Assembly: GCA_963669295.1 (NCBI GenBank)
Contig: OY769938.1
Location: 1,116,001-1,180,000 of the forward strand
Source: G963669295 sp963669295
Lineage (GTDB): Bacteria; Bacteroidota; Bacteroidia; Flavobacteriales_D; CALLUQ01
DNA length: 64,000 bases
Reading direction: 5' to 3'
The notes beneath the pieces are model-generated. The model was not told the origin of the DNA. It worked only from the letters and a program-made list of their open reading frames with translations, and searched no databases. The translations under genes and the position numbers were made by a program. This document shows, one piece after another, positions 26,640-35,384 of this stretch. Position 1 is the first letter of the stretch; every line of letters begins with the position of its first letter.

Positions 26640-28337
26640 TTAATACAAATCGTTCCAGGATGTTCCGTCGTACCCTTGATGTTTTCTGTCGGTGGTATTG
26701 TATATCAACAACCCCGCTGCTGGAGATGTAATATCATCGCGTTGACTGATTGTCATCCTGGGTGGCATAAATCCTTTGGTGGTAGAAGCCACTTCCAGTG
26801 CCGCCGAAGCCTCAGGAATAGTAGTACCAAATCCATTATTAACATCACCATTAACAACTAATCCGTATGCATTTCCTGTTCCATTGTTGGCTACATCCAG
26901 GTAAGCTCCATAATTGTTAGAGCTGTTGTCGTCTTTTGATACTGCGTATAAGGCATATGCCTGATTGCTCGCTGTTTTCCCTTCCGATCTGGAGTAAACT
27001 CCCACATGAGAAAAAATGCCTGGAGCAGTAATGGTATTTGTTCCTATTAACGCTCTGAATCCATATTGACGACGTGTTGAATTGAGCACGTGTGCATTAA
27101 ATGCCACTGAGTCAAACGCACCCGTATCATTCGTTTTAGCCACATTGATGCCTTTGGCGGTTGTTGCTTTACTTGCCGTTAATGTCATCAAATCGCCACT
27201 GGTAGTAGAGTTATCAGAGATGTTAATGAACCCTGAACCCGACGTGGTTCCCATTGAAATCACACTACCATCGGGAAGAATGGTCATTACAGAGTTTGCT
27301 CCATTAGAAGTTCTCAACCTCACCATATGATCCACGTCATTTGCCTTCATATGAAGTTGCGCGGTAGGGCTACTCTCCCCAATGCCAACAAAACCACTAT
27401 TGTAATAGATGTTACTTCCATCTACGGTCCATGGGCTGGAATTACCTGCCACTGCACCATCTACATACGCTTTATCTACCAAGCTACGGTCGCTGTAGTC
27501 TGCACTGTAATCTGCTTCATATTCAATGCCCGCTTTAAATCCTGCAGCGCGGGTGTCGTTTAGTAAGAATTGACCGTTAAAATCGGCATTGATTCCTGCA
27601 CTTGAGCTGAGGATGATGTCGTTTCCTCCACCTGAAATCAAATCGATGGTAGCATCTGTAGTGGTCAACGATAATGTATCGCTACCTGATTTAATGTTCA
27701 CGTCTTGTGAAGCACTTAAGTTTACAGTATTGCCGGATGACATTACAATGTCGCCAGCTACTGATGCACTTGATCCCTGCCCCATCACTTCCTGAAGTGT
27801 AGGCACTCCTACTCCGCTAACCTGACCATCTACATAGGCTTTATCTACCAGGCTACGGTTGGAGTACGACCCTGAATAATCTTGATCGTAATGTGCTTCA
27901 GCAGCGATGCCAACACTTTTTCCCGCTCCTGGGTTCAAGTTAATCTCATCCCCTGAGTTAATGTTAACATTACCGGCGGTAGAAGCCATGTTAATGTCGT
28001 TTACTCCTGTAACGTTTACTTCTGATGCTGATGAAAGGATAAAGTTTCCTCCATTACTTTCGATGGTAACACAATCTGCCGACGCTTCAAAATTTTGTCC
28101 AGCACCCATTACTTCAAAAGAAACACTTGCATCTGAGGTTTCCACACGGAAATCGGAACTTATTGCCGCTTCTGAGCCCTCTTCAAGTACTGATTGAAAA
28201 TCTTGTACTCCTCCCCCAAGAGAGATAATTTCACTGATGGTAACCTTTCGTGTGTTACCCTCATTTACCACTACCAATAAATCGGTACCTACCAGGTTGG
28301 CAGCGGGATCTAATTCTGATATTTTTAGTTTTGCCAT
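26640..28337 (-). CDS. Phage-tail-fibre-like protein
   Basis: 565 residues, no signal peptide. The N-terminal fibre-attachment-like segment (LKISELDPAANLVGTDLLVVVNEGNTRKVTISEIIS) is followed by a long low-complexity beta-repeat shaft rich in Ser, Asn, Asp and Gly. The shaft contains two copies of a SLVDKAYVDG repeat (about residues 165 and 285), then a VGIGESSPTAQLHM motif. The C-terminus (STTKGFMPPRMTISQRDDI ... AAGLLIYNTTD ... GYDGTSWNDLY) is a module I recognise from Bacteroidota tail-fibre and surface proteins. Elongated trimeric fibre is the likely shape (inference). It lies 29 bp after the 95-residue gene in the operon. Confidence 0.8.
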   Translation of the reverse strand: MAKLKISELDPAANLVGTDLLVVVNEGNTRKVTISEIISLGGGVQDFQSVLEEGSEAAISSDFRVETSDASVSFEVMGAGQNFEASADCVTIESNGGNFILSSASEVNVTGVNDINMASTAGNVNINSGDEINLNPGAGKSVGIAAEAHYDQDYSGSYSNRSLVDKAYVDGQVSGVGVPTLQEVMGQGSSASVAGDIVMSSGNTVNLSASQDVNIKSGSDTLSLTTTDATIDLISGGGNDIILSSSAGINADFNGQFLLNDTRAAGFKAGIEYEADYSADYSDRSLVDKAYVDGAVAGNSSPWTVDGSNIYYNSGFVGIGESSPTAQLHMKANDVDHMVRLRTSNGANSVMTILPDGSVISMGTTSGSGFINISDNSTTSGDLMTLTASKATTAKGINVAKTNDTGAFDSVAFNAHVLNSTRRQYGFRALIGTNTITAPGIFSHVGVYSRSEGKTASNQAYALYAVSKDDNSSNNYGAYLDVANNGTGNAYGLVVNGDVNNGFGTTIPEASAALEVASTTKGFMPPRMTISQRDDITSPAAGLLIYNTTDRKHQGYDGTSWNDLY

Positions 28338-28366
28338 GATCTTATTTTTTAAATTGATTTATCCGC

Positions 28367-28654
28367 TTACATTTTTTCCACATCACTGATGTACATTGCT
28401 ACATCTTTGTGCAGTGAAATCCATCGCATGCTCCTTACAGCTTGTTTAAATGCAGGCACATCTTCGTCGTGAATTTCAATGATTTCTTCTGAAGCATCCA
28501 ATGCTTCCAACATCCTAATTCTTCGCACTACCTGCTCGCTGGAAAATCCTCCCTGGGGAGTATTGTTCAAGCATGCCTTCGACAGGTCGGCATAGGTAGC
28601 TTGCACTCCCTTCTCGAACTCAATGTTCACTTTTTTGTTTTCTAATGTTGCCAT
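28367..28654 (-). CDS. 95-residue protein of unknown function
   Basis: Small, soluble and helical, with no signal peptide and no cysteine motif (one Cys). The segment NTPQGGFSSEQVVRRIRMLEALD is followed by an acidic linker and a RSMRWISLHKDVAMYI helix. The size, composition and position before fibre-like genes recall small phage morphogenesis proteins, but no family can be assigned. The spacing is 8 bp to the gene upstream and 29 bp to the gene downstream, so it is certainly part of the operon. Confidence 0.75.
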   Translation of the reverse strand: MATLENKKVNIEFEKGVQATYADLSKACLNNTPQGGFSSEQVVRRIRMLEALDASEEIIEIHDEDVPAFKQAVRSMRWISLHKDVAMYISDVEKM

Positions 28655-28662
28655 GATGTATT

Positions 28663-29223
28663 TTAAACTTGTAGGGTTATTACTGGTATTACTCTAAAAT
28701 CGGATGATTCGCATTCGAATGGAATGAAAGATTCGAACTGTTGGTTGAATGGTTGAAATCCCCCTGCCGTAATGGTAAGGTTGTTGGTATAGTTCGTTTC
28801 AATGGTTCCTTCAAAAATACCGCTGCTGTTGGTACTTCCATTATCTGCATGCACCAACGAGGTGATGCTTACAGCTGCTCCATTCACTGGAATTCCTCCA
28901 TTGTCTTGTACTCGAAATACAAAATTCTTTGTTGGATCTGCCAACGACGATTCGGGTACCAACATTATTTTGCCGTCGTACTGTTGATAGTCGGCTTTGG
29001 TAATGGTGACATCGCAAACCAGATTGGGCTTGATCAATATCCTCACACAACCATTTACGTCTGAAACTGCTGAGGCAATGCTTCCCGCACAATCAATTTG
29101 AACATTTGCTCCATCAATCAAGTTTCCGTTGGTATCCTGTACATTCAAAATGACATTCGATTCAACACATTCAATCGAAAACCCGCTGAATATCGGCAAT
29201 CCACAATCTTCTATCTGTGCCAT
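28663..29223 (-). CDS. Protein with two carboxypeptidase-regulatory/CnaB-like beta domains
   Basis: 186 residues, no signal peptide. Two tandem Ig-like domains of the carboxypeptidase-regulatory type are seen: about 22-95 (VILNVQDTNGNLIDGANVQI ... VTITKADYQQYDG) and about 104-170 (FVFRVQDNGGIPVNGAAVSI ... LTITAGGFQPFNQQ). Such domains usually act as rigid spacers or binding modules. Five cysteines are present, which is unusual for a protein without an export signal. It lies 15 bp after the beta-helix gene. Confidence 0.78.
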   Translation of the reverse strand: MAQIEDCGLPIFSGFSIECVESNVILNVQDTNGNLIDGANVQIDCAGSIASAVSDVNGCVRILIKPNLVCDVTITKADYQQYDGKIMLVPESSLADPTKNFVFRVQDNGGIPVNGAAVSITSLVHADNGSTNSSGIFEGTIETNYTNNLTITAGGFQPFNQQFESFIPFECESSDFRVIPVITLQV

Positions 29224-29238
29224 GTTTTAAGTTGTTTA

Positions 29239-30654
29239 TTATCGTTTATGCAATAATGCACTTCCGCTTTCTTGCAGAAGTAGCGACTGTTCATCAATTA
29301 ATAATCTGGTAGTTTCTACTGCTACAGGATTTTCCAGCAACAATTCACATTCTCCATCCTCTTGAGCAATGGGATCTCCATCTTCATCAGTAATTACACT
29401 ATCGCTGTTGATCAATGTAATTTTAAACTGAAGCCACTGCGCTGAAATGCTCCTGGCGGTAGATAAATCAAATTGATCTTCCCCATTGCCTCTCCCCTGC
29501 TCATCAACCATGGGCTGTTTATTCCAAATGAATTGGGTAAACTTTGCCTGGTTCAATTCATCCTGGTCCAGGGCGTAACGCATTTCATAAGTGATTTTAT
29601 TGGGATGGGTAAACGAATTGTTTACATCAATCACCGCATTGAATGCCGGCGTTTCAAAATCCTGCTCTCCGTACACATCAATTCTGCCCACAACCTTTTC
29701 ACTTCTCAAGTCGATGATTGGTGTTAAAATGCACCCTTCCGAAAAGCCATCCACCAGTAAAAAGTTGTTGGCTTTATCAGTAGTGATGTTGGTTAATGTG
29801 GATCCCTTTAAGGTAAACTTGTTTTGTGAAAAGCTCACCCCTTTTGCTCCAATAAAATGCCCCTTGCTTCCCACACCAATCAAAGGGCTATCGATTTTCA
29901 AGGTATAGTCTAATGCTACTGGATAACTGAATGCCGGTGCTACCGCCAACCCATTGGCCTGGTATTGGGGGTGTGCAGCCCGCATAGCACTCAAGCTAAA
30001 ATAAGGCACCGCATCTACCTGTATTGTGGCCATCAAGTGGTTGCAATAATCAAACCTGGTGGTAATGCCTGTATGCAATTCCAGGTAGGAGCTTTTGTCG
30101 AAATGACAATCAACTATTTCAACAAAGTTGTGCTCATTGCTTACACTGGGGCCACCCTGGGTATCGATAAAGGTGCAATTTTCGAGGTTGGTATTGCCTG
30201 TTGCCAATATTCCAGACTTATGCAAAATGCAATGACTGATGTTTCCTTCATAATTGGCCAGTACACATTCACTGATCAAGCAATTTGTTACATTGGTTAA
30301 TGTTCCTTCTATTGCTCGCTGATAGCAAATAATTTGTAGGCATTCTAATTTCGAATCCCTCCTCATGTTGGTCCAGGCTGTTCCTGTATTGTCGGCATTC
30401 ATGATTACCAAACCATCTCCAACCACATGCAAGGCTTTATTTCCACCGTCAATATTTTCACGGTAGGTTCCTGTGCCTACTACAATTTTTTGGCCTGAAG
30501 CAGCCTGGTTCACCGCATGCTGTATGGTGGCATAAGGTTCTTGGGGACTACCGGTACCCACTGTATCATCTCCGATGCTACTCACATAAATGTCTCCATC
30601 AAGGATCAACCAGTAAGTCCCTTCAAAATCTATCGGATAACTAAATGTTGCCAT
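29239..30654 (-). CDS. Right-handed parallel beta-helix protein
   Basis: 471 residues, no signal peptide. Residues about 20-70 (DIYVSSIGDDTVGTGSPQEPYATIQHAVNQAASGQKIVVGTGTYRENI, split here only by reading) form the opening typical of pectate-lyase-fold proteins. They are followed by short coils with NCLISECVL, HCILHKSG and NCTFIDTQ turns, the ladder pattern of a beta-helix. The last 180 residues are a separate beta domain. Beta-helix proteins include polysaccharide lyases and phage tailspikes; no catalytic residues can be assigned. In this operon a tailspike-like or structural role seems more likely than a free lyase (inference). Confidence 0.78.
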   Translation of the reverse strand: MATFSYPIDFEGTYWLILDGDIYVSSIGDDTVGTGSPQEPYATIQHAVNQAASGQKIVVGTGTYRENIDGGNKALHVVGDGLVIMNADNTGTAWTNMRRDSKLECLQIICYQRAIEGTLTNVTNCLISECVLANYEGNISHCILHKSGILATGNTNLENCTFIDTQGGPSVSNEHNFVEIVDCHFDKSSYLELHTGITTRFDYCNHLMATIQVDAVPYFSLSAMRAAHPQYQANGLAVAPAFSYPVALDYTLKIDSPLIGVGSKGHFIGAKGVSFSQNKFTLKGSTLTNITTDKANNFLLVDGFSEGCILTPIIDLRSEKVVGRIDVYGEQDFETPAFNAVIDVNNSFTHPNKITYEMRYALDQDELNQAKFTQFIWNKQPMVDEQGRGNGEDQFDLSTARSISAQWLQFKITLINSDSVITDEDGDPIAQEDGECELLLENPVAVETTRLLIDEQSLLLQESGSALLHKR

Positions 30655-30691
30655 GTTCTTTCCTTTCGTCTATATCAACTTGCATTGATGT

Positions 30692-33600
30692 TTAAATGGT
30701 TAATATATTGTCCGTTATGTTTAACAGTCCTGATGAATTTTCCACATCTACTTTGTACTTGTGGTAGATGAGGTTTCCATCATCGTCTTCTTTTTCTAAA
30801 TCACCCGCATCATAAAACATCAACGAATCGTTGGATGCTACTTCATGGATCAATTCAAAGTTGCCATCTCCACTGTCTTTGTACAGCCTGTAGGTAGCAT
30901 TGTGTGTTACTTTACCCCAACTTAGGGTCACTCCCTGCAGCGTTCTTGGCGCTACGGTCCCTACATTTTCTACCGTGAACGTAATGCTGGGTGCGTTAGG
31001 ACTGACCATATCAACAATACTGGCAATGATGAGGCTTGATGGCAAGGAGGGAATATCTTCCAACTCATCTTGTTCGTTCAAGATCTCTCTGATGCCTACC
31101 AATCTGTAGTAGATCGGATCGCCGTATGGAGGAAATTCCAGGTCGGCAAAATCATCAACAATTGGATCGTCGCCTGTTTCTCCAGTAAATACAAATGGAA
31201 TCTCCTTGATGGGCTTCATCGATCGCAACGACAATGCATCGCTCTCATTCAATGCCCGGTATACTTGTAGCTTGGATATTTTATCGGCCGGCAAGTATTC
31301 ATTCACCTCAAACTTCACCTCTGTTTTTGTTCCAGCAAGTGGGTTTTCCAGTTCCGTAGATACCTTAATGATTTCAGGAGTATCGGGTGGCAATGCATTG
31401 ACCAATCGAACCGGGCCGGCAATTCGTCCCCTGGGTCCAAATTGAAAGCGATTACTCATTTCTACCGCGAAATAGAAGTACTGATGGATGTTTGCTCCAT
31501 CCAGGGTGTAATCGGTAAAGCGTACATTGTGTGCGGGTGCTGTTGTTGCTTTATCGGGATATACCACCGCCATTGGTGCCGGATCAAAATCGGGGTTGTC
31601 GGGTGCCAAACGATCACCATTTTGATTTCTTAAGGTTGGCTTTCTGTTTGATGTTTGATAGCCATCATCAATTTGTTGATAAACTACTGGCTCTTCAGTC
31701 ATAGAAAGGAAAGCGCCCTCAATGGCTTCTTTTACCGCCTGATGCATGGTGATGCCTCCTTCTCGAATCAGCTCTGTTCCCGGAATAATTCCCGTGTCGC
31801 CAGGGGGGATTACCCCATCAAAAGGTTTCACTTTTGGGTTATCGGGATTCGCATCCGGAATCACGTAGTTTGGATTATCGGGAATCGGGAATTGGAAACC
31901 ACCCGTAGCTCCAGAGTAGTTGATGAATTCGTTATTACCATCCACATCCGCATTCACCAATCCGTTCCATCTGGAGTTGTTCCAAACAGCCTCACTGGGA
32001 GAGAGGTTCTCAAGTTCCTCACGCACCATTTGAAGCGTTCCGTTGGTTCCTACATCATACAACTGCTCCAGTACTGATTGGGTGTTGGCGCGATAAAACA
32101 CCAATGCAAAAGGTTCTCTGTTGTCGGTGTTCACCTCAGTATCGAAGGTATAGGTCGACTTGCCATCATACCCAGGACGCGTAGCAAACAATGGCCCTTG
32201 TGGTTCACCGGGAGGTTCTGGTGCAACAATCTCCAATGCAATGATGAGCACTGGCGTAGCAATGGCCGATTCGCAGCTAATGCTACTGTCTACCGACCGG
32301 GCAGTAATAAAGGTTTGCCTGGTTCCATCGCCCTGACCTGGCAATATGGCCGCTTTATTGAAGTCTACATTTTGTCCTCCCGCAATCGATTCTTCGTAGA
32401 AATAAGCGCGATATCCCGGATGGAAATTCACCATTTTACTGATGCCCACCTCAATGGGTTCATATGCGCCTACGGGGTTATAGCTGGCATCTACATTAAA
32501 CGTAGCATCATAAGCCAACAGTATTAAGTTGCCATTGGTGTCTTCACTAATCTCCCATACATCCAACGCTCTTTTTTCATCACTTCCAGCAACTTTTACC
32601 CGAACTGTTCCTCGATAAAAATCTACATCAGCGTCGGGGTGTGGTGTTAACTGGTAAGTATCGAACTCGATACGGTACACCCCGGTTTTCGAGCCAGGAA
32701 TATTGACTGGATTACCGTTGGTATCTCCCTCCACATCCAATACATCACTAATGGTAGCCACATCAAAAATTCCTCCAATGGTTTCTACCCGGGTAGTGCC
32801 ATTGGTGAAGGTCGTAGTTTCTTCGTGCAACTTAGGGCTTCCTGCCGGTGTGCCGTCTTCGTTGAAGTCGGTTTCATAGTTGATGATGTCTACCGTTTTT
32901 ACCAGTTGGTTGTTGGGCCAGCTGGTAATGGCTGATAAGTTTTCTACACACATAAAGATGTCGCCCACTGCAGGAGCATCAAATGTTTGGGTAGAAATGA
33001 AGTTGTTGGAATTCAATGGCGATTCTACCATTTCCGTTTCTTCATTTTTCAGCAATGTAAACTTCAAGCCGCCTGAATTGGTCACACTTTCTACCATGTA
33101 ATTGGTGCCATCTACCGAAAATAAGCTGGCTGCAAATTTGCTTTCTTCTCCTGCCGGCACTATGGGTGTTACGGTTTCCCCATTACTCACAGTAACGTAC
33201 GACCCTACCGACACTTCTACTTTATTGTCGGGTAAATTGGTGACTGCAGTTACCTCTCCTCTTACGACAATGGGAGGCTCTTCACGGAAGAAAAACTCTG
33301 CCTTATCCGCTTTTTGGTGCGCTACATTTTGTATTTGATTCCAGCTGAAAGTCAGTCGCACCAATATTTCATCGTCGGAACCGGTGGTTGGGCTGATATC
33401 GGCCAGCAGTTGCTGCTCGGTAGAAGTAGAGAACAGCAAGGGTGCTTCTTTTTGAATCAATTGTGCTTGCATGTTGCTTGGTGGCAACAAGGTGAGCAGC
33501 TTGGGAAATATCGTCTCATCTGTTTCCTCTTCATTTCCCACCAGCGATACTCTCGAGAACCAATTGATTCCATACAGCGCATATTTATGCTTGCCTTCTT

Positions 33601-35338
33601 CACGTTCATCATGAATAAATATGGGCTTGGTAGGGTCGGCATCCGCTGCCAACGGCATGGTTTCGAAATTGCCTGCTAAATCCTGGTAATTTTCATCGAA
33701 ACTCAATTCCGGAATTACATAATCTGGATCCAACGATGGTTTGTATTCTATCCCAAACAATACCGATTGTGTGTTCTCGGCCAAACAAAATTCGGTAGGC
33801 GTATCGTAGAACGGCAAGAATTGATTGGTCACAATCGTTTCTGGTTCTTTGAACAACCGGATGTAGCGTACGCTTTCAAAAGGAGCATATCCTCCAGGGC
33901 CGGTTAACTCAATTGGGTCGGGCAAGCCCGGCACCAACAGTCCATACTCAACGGGTTTTAGTACTGGTGGCAATGGCAATCGTTGATCGTTTTTACCTGT
34001 TGGTAGCGTCATGTAATAATGCGTTACCGGTTGCGCTACTCCGTTGGCTTCTAACGGTGCTCGTGTTTCGTATTGCATCAGGTAAATGAATTGCTGATTG
34101 CCCAGCCCTGGCTCAGGATCAACGTGTCCTAACCCCAGCATGCGTGCAATGTGATAATCCAATGCCGTAAGGTTCAGCATCTGGAGCACACTCACTTGCA
34201 TTTGGGCAGTGTTAGGATCAGCACCAGGCGCATTGTCTGCCGCAATGATTTTATTGGCCTGTAGATCAGAAACACTGAGGGTCAAGTATTCCTTCACCCC
34301 TGTTTCCAGGTTATCATTTTCACCTGTAGCATAAGAGTTCCATTTGTCTTGATAGTTTTGCACATTTACCGTCATCGTACCTGTGCCTGGGTCTTCATCG
34401 TTAAACCTTGCCCAGCTATTGTTTACGCCAATGGCAGTATTGTCCAACCGGTTAAACACCTCTGCTTCGTCGATCGACAATGAAAACTGCCCCAGCTTTT
34501 CCCAACATTCTCTTTTATGGTTGGCTGCCCCCAGTATAAAATCATGGTAGGTTTCCACACGAATTTGTGCTGGATAAGCATCTTGATAATCAAATCGCAC
34601 GTACTTGATGTTCTCTGCTATTAGTTTCGCTTCATCGGCATCGTCGGGCTTTAAAAAGGCCGTTTCCTCTACAATGGGCACGTCATCTCCAGCTGCTCCA
34701 CCTGGCGACTTGGTAAATTTCTTTCTGCACGTTACTACAAAATCACCATCTTCTTCTGTCACCGATTCCATTCGAGTACAACCGGGATCGGTATCAGTGG
34801 TCAATACCATATTTAAGCATATAGAAAACGACAGTTTATCTTTTGCTTCAACTTCCATGATCCCTGTGTACTGTTTTACAAAAGACAATGGATTGGTGTT
34901 AGGGTCTACCGAAGTGCGGATACTATCGTATTGTGCTGTATCATTGAACCGCACCAGCACCGTTGTAATTTCAGGAGTTCCTATGATGGACGTAATTGTT
35001 ACATCAAACTCCCATTCTCTCAAAGCACCTGCTTCTGTTAATCGGTCAGGCACCTGCACATTAAAATCAACTAATGCAACATGCTTCACCGTATATGGCA
35101 CCCTGTATATGCATACAAAGTCTTCAGGTTTATTGAATCCAATGGTTGTTTGGTAAGGAATAGCCTGCGCCAAATTCCCTTTAGGGAGGTGGTTTTCACC
35201 CAACAGCCCCCTAAAGGCCCATCGTAGGTGTACCCCCGTTGTGCTACCGTCACTACCATCAGACCCCACAGCCTGTACATAGGTAAACTCAGACTGTACG
35301 AGGTCGTGAACACTTATTTGAACATCTTTATTTGGCAT
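30692..35338 (-). CDS. 1548-residue mosaic protein with C-terminal fibronectin-like domains
   Basis: No signal peptide, no membrane segment, acidic. Near the N-terminus is a GVHLRWAFRG motif (about residue 35), which I have seen in large uncharacterised bacterial proteins. The long central part is beta-rich with many Asp/Asn/Pro loops. The C-terminal ~230 residues contain fibronectin III-like modules (PPDTPEIIKVSTE ... and NAPSITFTVENVG ... YRLYKDSGDGNFELI). Probable function is structural or binding. It follows the 3063-residue gene by 46 bp and precedes the beta-helix gene by 37 bp. No enzymatic motif found. Confidence 0.75.
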   Translation of the reverse strand: MPNKDVQISVHDLVQSEFTYVQAVGSDGSDGSTTGVHLRWAFRGLLGENHLPKGNLAQAIPYQTTIGFNKPEDFVCIYRVPYTVKHVALVDFNVQVPDRLTEAGALREWEFDVTITSIIGTPEITTVLVRFNDTAQYDSIRTSVDPNTNPLSFVKQYTGIMEVEAKDKLSFSICLNMVLTTDTDPGCTRMESVTEEDGDFVVTCRKKFTKSPGGAAGDDVPIVEETAFLKPDDADEAKLIAENIKYVRFDYQDAYPAQIRVETYHDFILGAANHKRECWEKLGQFSLSIDEAEVFNRLDNTAIGVNNSWARFNDEDPGTGTMTVNVQNYQDKWNSYATGENDNLETGVKEYLTLSVSDLQANKIIAADNAPGADPNTAQMQVSVLQMLNLTALDYHIARMLGLGHVDPEPGLGNQQFIYLMQYETRAPLEANGVAQPVTHYYMTLPTGKNDQRLPLPPVLKPVEYGLLVPGLPDPIELTGPGGYAPFESVRYIRLFKEPETIVTNQFLPFYDTPTEFCLAENTQSVLFGIEYKPSLDPDYVIPELSFDENYQDLAGNFETMPLAADADPTKPIFIHDEREEGKHKYALYGINWFSRVSLVGNEEETDETIFPKLLTLLPPSNMQAQLIQKEAPLLFSTSTEQQLLADISPTTGSDDEILVRLTFSWNQIQNVAHQKADKAEFFFREEPPIVVRGEVTAVTNLPDNKVEVSVGSYVTVSNGETVTPIVPAGEESKFAASLFSVDGTNYMVESVTNSGGLKFTLLKNEETEMVESPLNSNNFISTQTFDAPAVGDIFMCVENLSAITSWPNNQLVKTVDIINYETDFNEDGTPAGSPKLHEETTTFTNGTTRVETIGGIFDVATISDVLDVEGDTNGNPVNIPGSKTGVYRIEFDTYQLTPHPDADVDFYRGTVRVKVAGSDEKRALDVWEISEDTNGNLILLAYDATFNVDASYNPVGAYEPIEVGISKMVNFHPGYRAYFYEESIAGGQNVDFNKAAILPGQGDGTRQTFITARSVDSSISCESAIATPVLIIALEIVAPEPPGEPQGPLFATRPGYDGKSTYTFDTEVNTDNREPFALVFYRANTQSVLEQLYDVGTNGTLQMVREELENLSPSEAVWNNSRWNGLVNADVDGNNEFINYSGATGGFQFPIPDNPNYVIPDANPDNPKVKPFDGVIPPGDTGIIPGTELIREGGITMHQAVKEAIEGAFLSMTEEPVVYQQIDDGYQTSNRKPTLRNQNGDRLAPDNPDFDPAPMAVVYPDKATTAPAHNVRFTDYTLDGANIHQYFYFAVEMSNRFQFGPRGRIAGPVRLVNALPPDTPEIIKVSTELENPLAGTKTEVKFEVNEYLPADKISKLQVYRALNESDALSLRSMKPIKEIPFVFTGETGDDPIVDDFADLEFPPYGDPIYYRLVGIREILNEQDELEDIPSLPSSLIIASIVDMVSPNAPSITFTVENVGTVAPRTLQGVTLSWGKVTHNATYRLYKDSGDGNFELIHEVASNDSLMFYDAGDLEKEDDDGNLIYHKYKVDVENSSGLLNITDNILTI

Positions 35339-35384
35339 TTTTCTATCTTTTAATAAATTTTCAATTCTTGTTTATTGGTCGAGG

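Noticed and set aside
26185..30654. Prophage
   Set aside because: Fibre-like proteins only; no integrase, terminase, portal, capsid, sheath or lysis gene, and the genes are part of a larger operon.
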